64,000 nucleotides of DNA from DASUPK01 sp963797265 (GCA_963797265.1 CAWCOY010000004.1:248001-312000), one strand, 5' to 3'; shown: positions 1 through 8,764, numbered from the stretch's first letter. Translations and numbers: made by a program. Notes: a model not told the origin generated them from the letters alone.

Positions 1-455
1 TGATCGCGGTGCTCCTGGTCGAGCGCGCGGGTACCGACGACATCCGCAGGATGGGCGGCCTGGCGACGCGGGCTCCGGTGCTGGCAACTCTCTTCCTGAT
101 CGCGACCCTGGCGCTGCTGGCGATGCCCGGCTCCGCCAACTTCATCGGCGAGTTCTACATCCTCAACGGGATCTTCCAGGAGAAGATCGTCTACGCCTTC
201 GTCGCGGCGATAGGCATTGCGCTGGCCGCCTACTACGCGCTCCGCCTCTACCAGCACGCGATGCACAACCGCGAGCCGGAAGGGATCGAGTCACGCGAGG
301 TCGGCCCGTTCCGCGGCGCCATTCTCGCCGGTCTGATCGCCTGCATCCTCGGGATCGCGCTCTGGCCGGGGTTGATCCTGCAGCGGGCCGATGACTCGGT
401 CAGCGGTCAGCTCAACAGGACGGCCCAGGCGCCGACCGAGGTGGCACAGCGATGA
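1..455 (+). CDS. nuoM: NADH-quinone oxidoreductase subunit M, C-terminal part (cut by window edge)
   Basis: The reading frame is open from base 3, so the gene starts outside the window. The visible 150 or so residues are the end of an antiporter-like proton-translocating subunit of respiratory complex I. The segment MPGSANFIGEFYIL is the conserved loop and helix typical of NuoM/NuoN/NuoL C-termini, followed by two more hydrophobic helices and a short polar tail. Its TGA stop overlaps the ATG of the next gene by 4 bases (ATGA), as usual for nuoM-nuoN translational coupling. Identification as M rather than L rests mainly on position immediately before nuoN. Confidence 0.9.
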   Translation, partial: IAVLLVERAGTDDIRRMGGLATRAPVLATLFLIATLALLAMPGSANFIGEFYILNGIFQEKIVYAFVAAIGIALAAYYALRLYQHAMHNREPEGIESREVGPFRGAILAGLIACILGIALWPGLILQRADDSVSGQLNRTAQAPTEVAQR

Positions 456-1981
456 ACTTCAACGCTCCTCACGTCGACTACGCCGGGCTCTCGCCCGTCA
501 TCGCGCTGACCGCGGGGCTCGTCTTCGTCCTGATGGTCGGGCTGATCCCGCGGCTCGGGCGCTTCACGATGGCCTACCTGACGATCGCCGTGCTGGCGAC
601 GACAGCCGGCCTCGCGATCTGGCAATGGGGCTCGAGCGAGGACCTGGTCGCGGGGGCACTACGCCTCGACGCGTTCGGCCTGGCGGCGACCTTGATCGCC
701 TGCCTGGCCGCCGCCGTCGCCGTTGCGATGTCGATACGGGAACCCGCCGCCGAGGAGGCGGGCTTCGGCGCCTTCTACAGCCTGCTGCTCGGCTCCGTGC
801 TCGGCATGACCCTGATCGCCCAGGCGCAGAACCTGATCGCCTTCTTCGTCGCGCTCGAGCTGCTCTCGATCCCGCTGTATGTGCTCTGCGCCTCGGCCCG
901 GCGGACCGAGCGCTCGCTCGAGTCGGGCCTCAAGTACCTGGTCATCGGCTCGATCGGGTCGGCGACCGTGCTCTACGGCTTCGCGCTGCTCTATGGGGGC
1001 TCGGGCTCGACTGACTTCGCCGGGATCGCCAAGGGCCTCGCGGGAGACAACGGCAACGACACCATCGTCCTGATCGGCACCGCGATGGTCGCCACCGGGC
1101 TCGCCTTCAAGACCTCGGTCGCGCCCTTCCACCAGTGGACGCCCGACGTCTACCAGGGGGCGCCCACTCCGATCACCGCCTTCATGGCGGTGGCGACCAA
1201 GGCAGCCGCGTTCATCGCGCTCGCTCGGCTCTTCGAGGTGGCACTCGGGCCGATCGCCGACGATTGGAAGCCGGCGCTGGCGGCCCTGGCGGTCGTCTCG
1301 ATCGCGGTCGGCAACATCGGCGCGCTCGGCCAGGACTCGCTGAAGCGGCTGCTGGGCTACTCCGGGATCGCCCAGGCCGGCTACATGCTTGCCGGGGTCG
1401 TGGTCGCGACCGAGAAGGGCCTCGAGGCGCTCGTCTTCTACCTCGCCGCCTACACGCTGATGAACCTCGCCGTCTTCGCCGTGGTGATCGCTCGCGAGCG
1501 CGAGACCGACCGCGGCGACGACATCGAGGCGCTCGCCGGCATCGGTCGCTCCCGGCCGCTCCTCGCGTGGCCGCTGACGATCGGCATGCTCGCCCTCGCC
1601 GGCCTGCCGGGGACCTCCGGCTTCATGGGCAAGCTCTTCCTGATCGAGGCGAGCGTCGACGGCGACTACACCTGGCTCGGCGTGGCGATCGTGATCGGCA
1701 CGATGGTCTCGCTCGCCTACTACCTGCGAGTGATCGCGGCCATCTGGATGTGGCCGGAGCCCAGCGCCGCTCCGCCGACACCGCCCGAGCCCGGAGCGCT
1801 GCCCGCGATCGCCGGAGGATCCCCGGAGGCCGACCGCATCCCGAGGGGCGCCAGCCGCTGCGCGTTGATCGTCGGCACGGCCCTGCTCTGTGGCGCGGCC
1901 ACGATCGCCTTCGGCGTCGCCCCCTCGCCGCTGCTCGACTGGGCGACGCACGCGGCCGGTTCCCTGGCGACGACTGTGTAG
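452..1981 (+). CDS. nuoN: NADH-quinone oxidoreductase subunit N
   Basis: This 509-residue, roughly 14-helix membrane protein is the NuoN antiporter-like subunit of complex I, pumping protons as NADH electrons pass to quinone. The central proton-antiporter domain is intact, with the conserved FKTSVAPFHQWTPDVYQGAP segment and the LLGYSGIAQAGYML helix. It follows nuoM with a 4-base overlap and is the last gene of the nuo operon: two inverted repeats follow within 90 bases and the next gene is convergent. A proline-rich insertion near residues 430-455 sits in a loop before the last helix. Length is normal for the family. Confidence 0.95.
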   Translation: MNFNAPHVDYAGLSPVIALTAGLVFVLMVGLIPRLGRFTMAYLTIAVLATTAGLAIWQWGSSEDLVAGALRLDAFGLAATLIACLAAAVAVAMSIREPAAEEAGFGAFYSLLLGSVLGMTLIAQAQNLIAFFVALELLSIPLYVLCASARRTERSLESGLKYLVIGSIGSATVLYGFALLYGGSGSTDFAGIAKGLAGDNGNDTIVLIGTAMVATGLAFKTSVAPFHQWTPDVYQGAPTPITAFMAVATKAAAFIALARLFEVALGPIADDWKPALAALAVVSIAVGNIGALGQDSLKRLLGYSGIAQAGYMLAGVVVATEKGLEALVFYLAAYTLMNLAVFAVVIARERETDRGDDIEALAGIGRSRPLLAWPLTIGMLALAGLPGTSGFMGKLFLIEASVDGDYTWLGVAIVIGTMVSLAYYLRVIAAIWMWPEPSAAPPTPPEPGALPAIAGGSPEADRIPRGASRCALIVGTALLCGAATIAFGVAPSPLLDWATHAAGSLATTV

Positions 1982-1992
1982 GCGGCGCAAAA

Positions 1993-2068
1993 GAGCCCCC
2001 GGCGTCCGAGTCGGGAGCTCCCTCGCATTCATGCCGACGCCATCCGTGGCGTCAACGGCACGTCGGCA
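1993..2068. terminator. Two hairpins between nuoN and the convergent STAS gene
   Basis: Bases 1993-2020 form a stem GAGC-c-CCCG / CGGG-a-GCTC. Bases 2032-2039 (TGCCGACG) pair perfectly with 2061-2068 (CGTCGGCA). Both lie between two convergent stop codons, the usual place for a bidirectional terminator in high-GC genomes. There is no U tract, so intrinsic termination is inferred from position and structure only. Confidence 0.5.
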
Positions 2069-2072
2069 AGCC

Positions 2073-2426
2073 TTAGTCGAACATCCTGCCCGCGCCGGTA
2101 ACGGCAACCAGCTGCCTGACGGCGTCGTACTTCGAGGGCAGGAACCTGATCCGGTCTCCGTCCTGCTGACTCCGGGTGTGGGCTCTCAGCAGCACGCTCA
2201 GGCCAGTGGAGTCCATGTATCGAAGGTTGGTGAGATCGACAACGATTGCTCGCGCCGTGGCCTTCTCTGCCACGCGAATCGCCTCATCGAACTCGTCCGC
2301 CGAGGCCAGGTCGAGCTCCCCGGAAACAAGAACGCAGACGTGATCGGCTGCTTGCACTGACTGGACTTCGAACATCCCGTCCGGAAGGACGGAATGCTCG
2401 GTTCCGTGCTGGTCGCTCTGGGCCAT
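2073..2426 (-). CDS. STAS-domain anti-sigma factor antagonist (SpoIIAA/RsbV type)
   Basis: A 117-residue single STAS domain. The motif MDSTGLSVLL contains the serine (residue 73) that anti-sigma kinases phosphorylate in SpoIIAA/RsbV proteins. Such proteins act in partner switching: the unphosphorylated form binds the anti-sigma factor and frees a sigma factor. No kinase or sigma gene is adjacent, so the partner is encoded elsewhere. The gene is monocistronic, convergent with nuoN and divergent from the transporter at 2571. Bases 2427-2570 between the divergent genes show no palindrome I can defend. Confidence 0.85.
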   Translation of the reverse strand: MAQSDQHGTEHSVLPDGMFEVQSVQAADHVCVLVSGELDLASADEFDEAIRVAEKATARAIVVDLTNLRYMDSTGLSVLLRAHTRSQQDGDRIRFLPSKYDAVRQLVAVTGAGRMFD

Positions 2427-2570
2427 TCGCGTCCTCTCTTTCGAAGACGCAAGCCGAGGACTCGTCCCCTAACCCCAGTCCGAGTGATTCGTCTCGCTGC
2501 TCGAACCAGCGTAGCGGGTTGACCCGCGCGCACCCCTGAGGCAGCCCGCATCGGAGACGATGGCGGCCCC

Positions 2571-3500
2571 TTGGGCGTCCTGCTCACCATCGCCGCGATC
2601 GCGATCTCCGGCAGTGCCGGCGTCGCCGCTGAGCGGCGCTGGCCCGCGGTGGCCGTCGGCTGGGCGCGACGGTTGCTCGTGCTTTCTCTCTACACGCTGA
2701 TCCCGTTCGTCGTCTTCTTCAATCTGGCCCGCACCCACATCAACACCGACGAGGCCGGCGGCCTGGTGATCGGCTGGGTCGCAATCCTTGCCGCGTCCGG
2801 TATCGCCTGGGTCGTCGGAAGCCGGCTACTGCGGCTTCGCCGTCCATCCACTGGCTCGCTGATCACCGGGACGCTGATCCCCAACTCCGGCTACCTCGGC
2901 TATCCGCTGGTCGCCTCCTTGCTGGGATTCCACGCGCTCGGCGAGGCCGTCGTCTACGACGTCGCAGTCTCCGCGCCCAGCTTGCTCCTGCTCGGCTTCG
3001 GGACGGGCGCCGCCTTCGGAACCAAGGCGGGAGAGGGCTTCCGCGACCGCCTGATCGCCTTCTTCACCAGGAATCCACCGCTCTACGCGGCGGTCGCCGG
3101 GCTGCTCGTACCCAACTCCCTTGCCCCGGATGTCCTGGTGGACATCTCGCGAGGCTTCGTGATCGCGCTGTTGCCGATCGGCTTCTTCGCCGTGGGGGCG
3201 GTCCTCGCTGAGGAGGTCGAGGAGAAGAGGGTCGAGCTGGGCTCGCCGTTCGACCCTCCGGTGGCCGCGTCGATCCTCCTCCGTCTGGCGATCGCCCCGG
3301 GCCTCCTGCTGGTGCTCTCCCGGCCCTTCATCGATCTCCCCGGCCCCTATCTCCTGCTCGCTGCGATGCCCTGCGGAATCAACACCCTGCTGGTCGCCCA
3401 CGTCTACGGGCTCGACGCGAAGCTCGCAGCGCGGGCCGTGGCCTGGACCACCGCGATCGCGGTCGTTGCCGCTCTAATCGCCCAATCGATCTGGGGCTGA
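2571..3500 (+). CDS. AEC-family (auxin efflux carrier-like) transporter
   Basis: A 309-residue membrane protein with about ten hydrophobic helices in two five-helix halves. The polar motif with LIPNSGYLGYPL in the middle and the PCGINTLLVAHVYG segment near the C-terminus match the broken helices of the auxin efflux carrier (AEC/MFS-unrelated) family, which exports organic anions such as malate. The TTG start is the only start that gives the full first helix and has no clear ribosome-binding site, so the start is uncertain. Substrate is unknown. Confidence 0.8.
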   Translation: MGVLLTIAAIAISGSAGVAAERRWPAVAVGWARRLLVLSLYTLIPFVVFFNLARTHINTDEAGGLVIGWVAILAASGIAWVVGSRLLRLRRPSTGSLITGTLIPNSGYLGYPLVASLLGFHALGEAVVYDVAVSAPSLLLLGFGTGAAFGTKAGEGFRDRLIAFFTRNPPLYAAVAGLLVPNSLAPDVLVDISRGFVIALLPIGFFAVGAVLAEEVEEKRVELGSPFDPPVAASILLRLAIAPGLLLVLSRPFIDLPGPYLLLAAMPCGINTLLVAHVYGLDAKLAARAVAWTTAIAVVAALIAQSIWG

Positions 3501-3553
3501 AGCCGCGTGTCATCGCGGCCAAATTCCGCGGTGGCAACATCAGCCCCGGGGTC

Positions 3554-3559
3554 TACGAT
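3554..3559 (+). promoter_or_regulatory. -10 element (TACGAT) for a leaderless transcript
   Basis: TACGAT ends nine bases before the ATG at 3569 and there is no Shine-Dalgarno sequence between them. Transcription would begin at or within a few bases of the start codon. The same arrangement recurs before many genes of this window. Confidence 0.45.
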
Positions 3560-3568
3560 GGCTCGCCC

Positions 3569-5209
3569 ATGCGCTACCCGGTAGAGGAATTCACAGAGGA
3601 GGAACGCCAGCTTCTCTCGCCCCACTTCACCAACCTCGACCGTCCGGTCTTCGCGCTGGTCAATCTCCCGGAGACGATCAAGGGTGCTCTCTTCGCCCGC
3701 TACTCCCGCTACTCGGGGACGCTCCGCCGGCTCTACCTCGACGAGTTCGCGGCCGACGTGCCGGAGGGCGGGCGGCCCTTCGAGGGCGAGGAGGGCGAGC
3801 GGGCCGCGGGCCTCTACGAGCGCGTCTTCATGGGTTACGGCGACGACTCGATCGCGCAGGTCGGCGGCGCGCACGTCGCCTGCGAGTGGGTCTCGAACAT
3901 CCTCACCAAGGTACTGCAGCGCGGCCGCCTCGCCGCCTACCTCGAGCAGTCCACCCGCTACATCCCCTACGACCAGCCGCTGCCGGATTCCGCGGGCGGC
4001 GGCCACCGCTTCTATCGCGACACCCAGCTCGGCCCCGAGTACGAGCGGGCGATGGAGGAGCTCTTCACGATCTACTCGCGGTCGCTTGTCGAGGTGCGCG
4101 AATGGGCGGCCGAGCGCTGGCCTCGTGGGGACGAGCCCGAGGCGGCCTGGCAGCGCTCGATCAAGGCGAAGGCGCTCGACCTGCTGCGCGGGCTGCTGCC
4201 CGCCTCGACCCTGAGCCACGTCGGCATCTTCGCCTCGGGCCAGGCCTACGAACAACTCCTGTTGCGGATGCTGGCCTCTCCCCTCCCGGAGGCGCGCCAC
4301 TTCGCCACGATGATCCTCGAGGAGCTCAAGAAGGTGATGCCGAGCTTCGTCGCTCGGGTCGAGCGTCCCGATCGCGGGGGCGAGTGGGTCACCTACCTCG
4401 AGCGGCGCCGGGAGGCGGCCGAGCACTGGGTCGCGCGCATGGGCCTCGACCGCTCCGAGGTCGACGAGATGGCGCCATCGGTCGAGCTGATCGACGTCGA
4501 CGGCTCCGAGGACGAGCTGATCGCCGCCTCGCTCTTTGAATCGGCATCCGGCTCGGAGCGATCGATTCTCGACCGCGTCCGCTCGCTCCCTCCCGACGAG
4601 CAGGCCGAGATCATCGCCGACCTCGCCGGCGAGCGGGCGAACCGCCGTCACCGCCCGGGCCGCGGCTGGGAGGCGGTCCGCTACCGCTTCGAGATCGTCT
4701 CCGACTACGGCGGCTTCCGCGACCTGCAGCGGCACCGGATGCTGACCTGCCAGTGGCAGCGGCTCAGTCCGGAGCTCGGCGCCGGCATCCCTGACGAGGT
4801 GCGCGAGGCCGGGGCCGGGTCTGAGTACGAGCGCGCCCTGGAGATCTCACGCACCGAGTACGAGCGCCTGGCGGACGCCGGGCTGTCGGAGGCGGCGCCC
4901 TACGCGCTTTGTCTCGGCTACCGGATCCGCTACCTGCTCGACCTGAACGCGCGCGAGGCGATGCATCTCATAGAGCTCCGCTCCGGGCGCGAGGGCCATC
5001 CCACCTATCGCGCCGTAGCGCAAGCGATGCACGAGCGGATCGCGTCGGTGCATCCCGCAATCGCCGCGGCGATGATGCATGTCGACGCCTCCACCGAGCC
5101 ACGCCTGGAGCGGATCATGAGCGAGATCCGCACCCACCGGAAGCGGGCCGCGGCCGAGCAGGAGCCGGCCCCGTCGGATGCCCCGCCGGGCGTCAGCGCC
5201 CTCGGCTGA
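3569..5209 (+). CDS. Tandem ThyX-like (flavin-dependent thymidylate synthase superfamily) protein
   Basis: The protein is 546 residues, about twice a normal ThyX, and contains two ThyX-like folds. The first half carries a motif RGR-x7-S-TRY (residues 118-131) where ThyX has RHR-x7-S-xRY; its histidine is replaced by glycine. The second half carries an intact RHR (388-390) but has arginine at 398 where the serine belongs. Each half also keeps the later NAR-type segment (YEQLLLRML; LNAREAMHLIELR). Canonical ThyX converts dUMP to dTMP using methylenetetrahydrofolate, FAD and NADPH as a homotetramer with sites at subunit interfaces. Here one pseudo-dimeric chain may build a site from both halves, or the protein may have a different role. 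Confidence 0.75.
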   Translation: MRYPVEEFTEEERQLLSPHFTNLDRPVFALVNLPETIKGALFARYSRYSGTLRRLYLDEFAADVPEGGRPFEGEEGERAAGLYERVFMGYGDDSIAQVGGAHVACEWVSNILTKVLQRGRLAAYLEQSTRYIPYDQPLPDSAGGGHRFYRDTQLGPEYERAMEELFTIYSRSLVEVREWAAERWPRGDEPEAAWQRSIKAKALDLLRGLLPASTLSHVGIFASGQAYEQLLLRMLASPLPEARHFATMILEELKKVMPSFVARVERPDRGGEWVTYLERRREAAEHWVARMGLDRSEVDEMAPSVELIDVDGSEDELIAASLFESASGSERSILDRVRSLPPDEQAEIIADLAGERANRRHRPGRGWEAVRYRFEIVSDYGGFRDLQRHRMLTCQWQRLSPELGAGIPDEVREAGAGSEYERALEISRTEYERLADAGLSEAAPYALCLGYRIRYLLDLNAREAMHLIELRSGREGHPTYRAVAQAMHERIASVHPAIAAAMMHVDASTEPRLERIMSEIRTHRKRAAAEQEPAPSDAPPGVSALG

Positions 5210-5245
5210 GGCCACGGCCAATCCAAGAACCCTGATTTTCCGTAG

Positions 5246-5273
5246 TTGACTACGAGTCAATGCCCCATACGAT
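5246..5273 (+). promoter_or_regulatory. Promoter with palindrome: TTGACT-N16-TACGAT
   Basis: Bases 5246-5251 (TTGACT) and 5268-5273 (TACGAT) look like -35 and -10 elements 16 bases apart. The predicted start point falls at about 5280-5281, exactly on the ATG chosen for the cupredoxin. The -35 is also the left arm of a perfect palindrome TTGACT-ACG-AGTCAA (5246-5260), a plausible repressor site. Confidence 0.5.
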
Positions 5274-5280
5274 GCGGTGG

Positions 5281-6087
5281 ATGAAGGGAGCGAGAGCCTT
5301 GGCGAGCGGGATGCTCGTCCTGGCGTTGAGCTGTGCCGTTCCGGCGATCTCCGTCGCGCAGGACGCCGGCACGACCACCGACGCCACGACGACGACTCCT
5401 ACGACGCCGAATCTCCCGACGGACCCCGGAACTCCGCAAACCGACCCGTCGACCGAGGGGGCGGCTGCGGGAACTGCGACTGAGCCGCCGCCGGCCGATG
5501 GGCGGACAGCCGATTCTTCTCTCGGCGGCGACAGGTCGCCCGCGGACGCCCCTTCGGGCGGCGGGTCGTATCGCGCGACACCGAAGGCACACAAGTCGGC
5601 CTCGGCGAGCGTGACCATGGGCGACCTGTTCTTCTCGCCGGTGTCGGTGAGCATCGCGGTCGGCGACACGGTGACGTGGCACAACACGGGGCAGGCGCCG
5701 CACAACGCCACTGCAGATGACGGCAGCTTCAAGACGCCCACGATCAACAACGGCGAGAGCGCCTCGCACACCTTCACCCAGGCCGGCACCTTCAGCTACA
5801 TCTGCACGATCCACCCGCAGATGAAGGGCACGATTCGCGTGCTGAGCTCCGGTGGTGGCGGCGGCGGGAGTGGCGGAGGGGACTCGTCCAGCTCAAGCAG
5901 CTCCGCCAACTCGGAGGCCTCGGCAGTTGCCTCGCCCGGTGCCGCCGGCGACGCCAACACGCTGCCGATGACCGGCATCGCCGTCGGCGGCCTCGCACTG
6001 GTTGGCCTCGGGCTGCTGGCCCTGGGACTGATCGCCCGGCAGGCCGATCGCGAGCGCTCGCGCCGTCGCTGGCTCTCGATCTTCTAG
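5281..6087 (+). CDS. Sortase-anchored cupredoxin (plastocyanin-like) cell-surface protein
   Basis: The order of parts is: signal peptide (residues 1-27), Thr/Pro/Gly-rich linker to about 105, one cupredoxin domain (about 110-195), Gly/Ser-rich linker, then LPMTG (228-232), a hydrophobic helix and an Arg-rich tail. LPMTG fits the LPXTG sortase signal, so the protein should be attached to peptidoglycan. Copper ligands of a type I site are visible: His141 in PHNA, Cys178, His181 and Met184 in CTIHPQM. It is probably an extracellular electron carrier; the redox partner is unknown. An upstream in-frame ATG at 5260 is disfavoured because it lies inside the promoter. Confidence 0.85.
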   Translation: MKGARALASGMLVLALSCAVPAISVAQDAGTTTDATTTTPTTPNLPTDPGTPQTDPSTEGAAAGTATEPPPADGRTADSSLGGDRSPADAPSGGGSYRATPKAHKSASASVTMGDLFFSPVSVSIAVGDTVTWHNTGQAPHNATADDGSFKTPTINNGESASHTFTQAGTFSYICTIHPQMKGTIRVLSSGGGGGGSGGGDSSSSSSSANSEASAVASPGAAGDANTLPMTGIAVGGLALVGLGLLALGLIARQADRERSRRRWLSIF

Positions 6088-6113
6088 GCCTCGCCGTCTG
6101 GCATGCTGGCGCC

Positions 6114-6470
6114 GTGCTCCAGCACGTCTCCCTCGAGGTGCCGCCCGGCGAGGCCGAGCGGATGATCGAGTTCTGGCGGCTCGTCGGCTTCGAGGAGGTC
6201 GAGGCGCCGGAGGCTCTCGGCGACGCGATCCGATGGGTGGAGCGGGACGGCACCCAGATCCACCTGATCCTCACTGAGGGCCACACCGCCCCCGTCCTCG
6301 GGCACGCGGCGGTGGTGGCCTCCGACCATGCCGAGGCGAAACAGCGGCTCCGGGAGGCCGGGTTCGAGGTTCAGGACACGAGACAGCTCTGGGGCGCAGA
6401 TCGCGCCTTCGCCATCGCTCCGGGCGGCCACCGGGTCGAGCTGATGCAGGCGCCGCCTCCGACGCGTTAG
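6114..6470 (+). CDS. VOC-family (glyoxalase/bleomycin resistance fold) protein
   Basis: A 118-residue single-module VOC protein with the paired beta-alpha-beta-beta-beta pattern. It opens with LQHVSLEVPPGEAERMIEFW and ends in GHRVELMQ, the usual metal-ligand strand (Glu near 113). Members are metal-dependent lyases, isomerases or dioxygenases, or ligand-binding proteins; the substrate cannot be told from sequence. The GTG start lies 26 bases after the cupredoxin stop, so co-transcription is possible. Confidence 0.75.
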   Translation: MLQHVSLEVPPGEAERMIEFWRLVGFEEVEAPEALGDAIRWVERDGTQIHLILTEGHTAPVLGHAAVVASDHAEAKQRLREAGFEVQDTRQLWGADRAFAIAPGGHRVELMQAPPPTR

Positions 6471-6528
6471 ACGGCTTCGCCAGATACGGCGGCCACAAAC
6501 ACCGCCGCCGAATCACCGGAAGCGTCTG

Positions 6529-7584
6529 CTACCGCCTCCGCTTCCTCTTTTTCCTTCGCCGGCCCGGCGTCTCGCCCTGAGGCGTCTGCTCGCCGACGCC
6601 GTCCTCCGGCAGCGGCTGCTCGGCGATCTCACGGCCACTGCCCTCGACCGTCCCCGGCGGTCCCCCCTCCGCCGGCGGAGGCCCCACCTCCTCGCGGCCC
6701 GGCCACGGGATCGCCTCACCCGCGGCCCAGGCCGGAGGCAGGGGCCTGGGCCACCAGCCGGCGAGCATCAGCCCCACGACCGCGAACCAGAGCATCAGGC
6801 CGAAGATCCCGACCGGGACCAGCAGCAGCGCCACGCCGAGAGCTAGGCCGAGCATCGCCCAGAACCGGGTCAGCAGGCCGGTTCGCATGGACCAGAGGGG
6901 GATGTAGACCATCGCGAAGACGAGGGTGATCAAGCCGACGAAGCGCACCAGCGACCCGGCCTGAAGCGACCCGGAGTCGTCGATCAGGTCGCTGGCGAGG
7001 TCATCGCGAGCCTTGCTGGCCGCCTGGTCCGGCGTCCTCGGCGTCGGGGGCGTGGTCGATTGGGTGGCGGTGGTTGTCGACTGAGTCGTGGTGGAGGCCG
7101 GCTTGTCGGAGCCGCCCTTGGCGGGGCTGGCCTGGGCGGCGGCCGCCTGCTCACGCGCCTGCCGCTCCTTCGCCGGGGCCTGGTCGACGAACTTGCCGGC
7201 GACGTCACTCAGTCCGGTGGCCACGATCACCCCGGAGATCGAGAAGAGGATCGGGCCGACGAAGGCCAGCGCGACCGTCCAGCGCCGAACGCGCTCGGTC
7301 CGGCCCCGTGCCGAGCGGATCAGGACGTAGAGCAGCGGCATGAAGAGGAGCACGGCGATTCCGATCAGGATCCCCTGCCCCACGATCAGCTCGGTCGTGC
7401 TGTCGTTGAAGTTGGTGAGCCGCTCGGCGTCGTTGTCGCCCCCACCGGAGGGCTGGATGGGCAGCGACGCCGCGAAGATCAGGGCGCCGGCGATTGCGCA
7501 GACGCCGGCGGGCCGCATCCAGCGGGCCTGGAAGTCGAGCAGCTCCTGTTTACTCGGGAGCGGGTTCACGATCGGATCCCCCAA
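6529..7584 (-). CDS. Multi-helix membrane protein of unknown function
   Basis: A 351-residue integral membrane protein. Hydrophobic segments near residues 25-45, 68-90 and 103-127 are followed by a long Ala/Thr/Gln-rich extramembrane stretch (about 135-205), then three more helices (about 208-270) and a proline-rich tail that ends in a run of Lys and Arg. The arrangement resembles DUF4386/DUF998-type membrane proteins but no diagnostic motif is visible. It is divergent from the dehydrogenase-like gene at 7620, with 35 bases between the starts. Function unknown. Confidence 0.7.
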   Translation of the reverse strand: MGDPIVNPLPSKQELLDFQARWMRPAGVCAIAGALIFAASLPIQPSGGGDNDAERLTNFNDSTTELIVGQGILIGIAVLLFMPLLYVLIRSARGRTERVRRWTVALAFVGPILFSISGVIVATGLSDVAGKFVDQAPAKERQAREQAAAAQASPAKGGSDKPASTTTQSTTTATQSTTPPTPRTPDQAASKARDDLASDLIDDSGSLQAGSLVRFVGLITLVFAMVYIPLWSMRTGLLTRFWAMLGLALGVALLLVPVGIFGLMLWFAVVGLMLAGWWPRPLPPAWAAGEAIPWPGREEVGPPPAEGGPPGTVEGSGREIAEQPLPEDGVGEQTPQGETPGRRRKKRKRRR

Positions 7585-7606
7585 GCCGACGCGGGGGGCG
7601 TGACTG

Positions 7607-7612
7607 TATCTT
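7607..7612 (+). promoter_or_regulatory. -10 element (TATCTT) for a leaderless transcript
   Basis: TATCTT ends seven bases before the ATG at 7620; there is no Shine-Dalgarno sequence. This supports 7620 as the start over in-frame upstream codons that overlap the divergent gene. Confidence 0.45.
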
Positions 7613-7619
7613 GGCCGCG

Positions 7620-8759
7620 ATGCCGCATATTTCCCGGCAGCAAGGGCCGATCGCCGTCTATGGAGCCACCGGATACACCGGGCGGCTGGTGAGCGCCGAG
7701 CTCGCGCGGGCGGGCGCGGAGCTGGTGCTCTCCGGGCGCAATCGCAGCAAGCTCGACGCGCTCGCCTCGGAGATCGAGGGCGAGGTCGCGGTGAATGCCG
7801 CGGCGCTCGACGATCCCGCCTCGCTCCGCGGGCTGCTGGCCGACTGCTCGGTCGTGATCGACTGCGCCGGGCCCTTCGTCCACTTCGGCGAGCCCGTCCT
7901 GGCCGCGGCCGTCGAGACGGCCACCCACTACCTCGACAGCACAGGCGAGCAGCCCTACATGAAGATGGCCTTCGAGCGCTACGGGCCGGGCGCGTCGGAG
8001 GCGGGTGTCGCGGTGATCCCCGCGATGGGCTTCGATTACGTCCCCGGCGACATGATCGCCTCGCTCACCGCCGCCGATATGGGCGAGCTGGATGAGGTCT
8101 GCCTGAGCTACAACTGGCAGGGATTCACGCCGAGCCGCGGGACCGCCCGGACGACGCTGGAGATCATGCGAGGCGCCGGGGTCGAGTGGCGCGAAAAGCG
8201 GTGGACCGATGTGAGCGGCGGCGCCGGGCGCGGGACCTACGAGTTCCCCGCTCCGATCGGCAGGCGGCAGATGATCTGGTATCCGGCCGGTGAGCAGATC
8301 ACCGTGCCTCGTCATATCCCGACGCGGAACGTCCGGACCACGATCAACGCCGGGGGCTTCTCGAACGAGCGCCTGGCGCCGATCTTCGCGGCGATGGTGT
8401 GGCCGGCAGGACTGGCGATGAGGACGCCGCTCAAGCGCCTTGCCGAGGCGGTGATCTCCCGTCTCCCCGAGGGACCCACCGCCGAACAGCGCGAGCGGAT
8501 GCTCTGGACCATCGTCTGCGAGGCCAAGCGGGGCGAGGTCGAGCGCCGGGGGGTGATCAGCGGCAGGGACGTCTACGGCCTAACCGCCGCGGCGCTCTGT
8601 CAGGGGGCGATGATCGCCGCCAGTCGAGGCTTCGAGGGGCGCGGTGCCCTCGCCCCGTCCCAGGCGTTCGATCCGAAGGACTTCCTCGCCCGCCTCGATC
8701 GCTTCGACGTGCGCTGCACCGTCGAAGGCGTCGAGCAACCGCTTCCCGTCGAGGCCTGA
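7620..8759 (+). CDS. Saccharopine dehydrogenase-like NAD(P)-binding oxidoreductase
   Basis: A 379-residue protein with an N-terminal Rossmann fold (VYGATGYTGRLVSAEL, residues 11-26) and the FCAGPF-like segment VIDCAGPFVHFG typical of the saccharopine dehydrogenase/trans-acting enoyl reductase group. Actinobacterial relatives (for example Rv2449c/Rv2953 type) reduce double bonds in lipid or polyketide intermediates, but many are uncharacterised. The start at 7620 is set by the -10 element just upstream. The next gene begins five bases after its stop and is probably in the same transcript. Confidence 0.75.
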   Translation: MPHISRQQGPIAVYGATGYTGRLVSAELARAGAELVLSGRNRSKLDALASEIEGEVAVNAAALDDPASLRGLLADCSVVIDCAGPFVHFGEPVLAAAVETATHYLDSTGEQPYMKMAFERYGPGASEAGVAVIPAMGFDYVPGDMIASLTAADMGELDEVCLSYNWQGFTPSRGTARTTLEIMRGAGVEWREKRWTDVSGGAGRGTYEFPAPIGRRQMIWYPAGEQITVPRHIPTRNVRTTINAGGFSNERLAPIFAAMVWPAGLAMRTPLKRLAEAVISRLPEGPTAEQRERMLWTIVCEAKRGEVERRGVISGRDVYGLTAAALCQGAMIAASRGFEGRGALAPSQAFDPKDFLARLDRFDVRCTVEGVEQPLPVEA

Positions 8760-8764
8760 TCTCG

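Noticed and set aside
659..2107. Long minus-strand frame opposite nuoN
   Set aside because: Arg/Asp/Gly-rich translation typical of antisense shadow in GC-rich DNA; nuoN on the plus strand is unambiguous.
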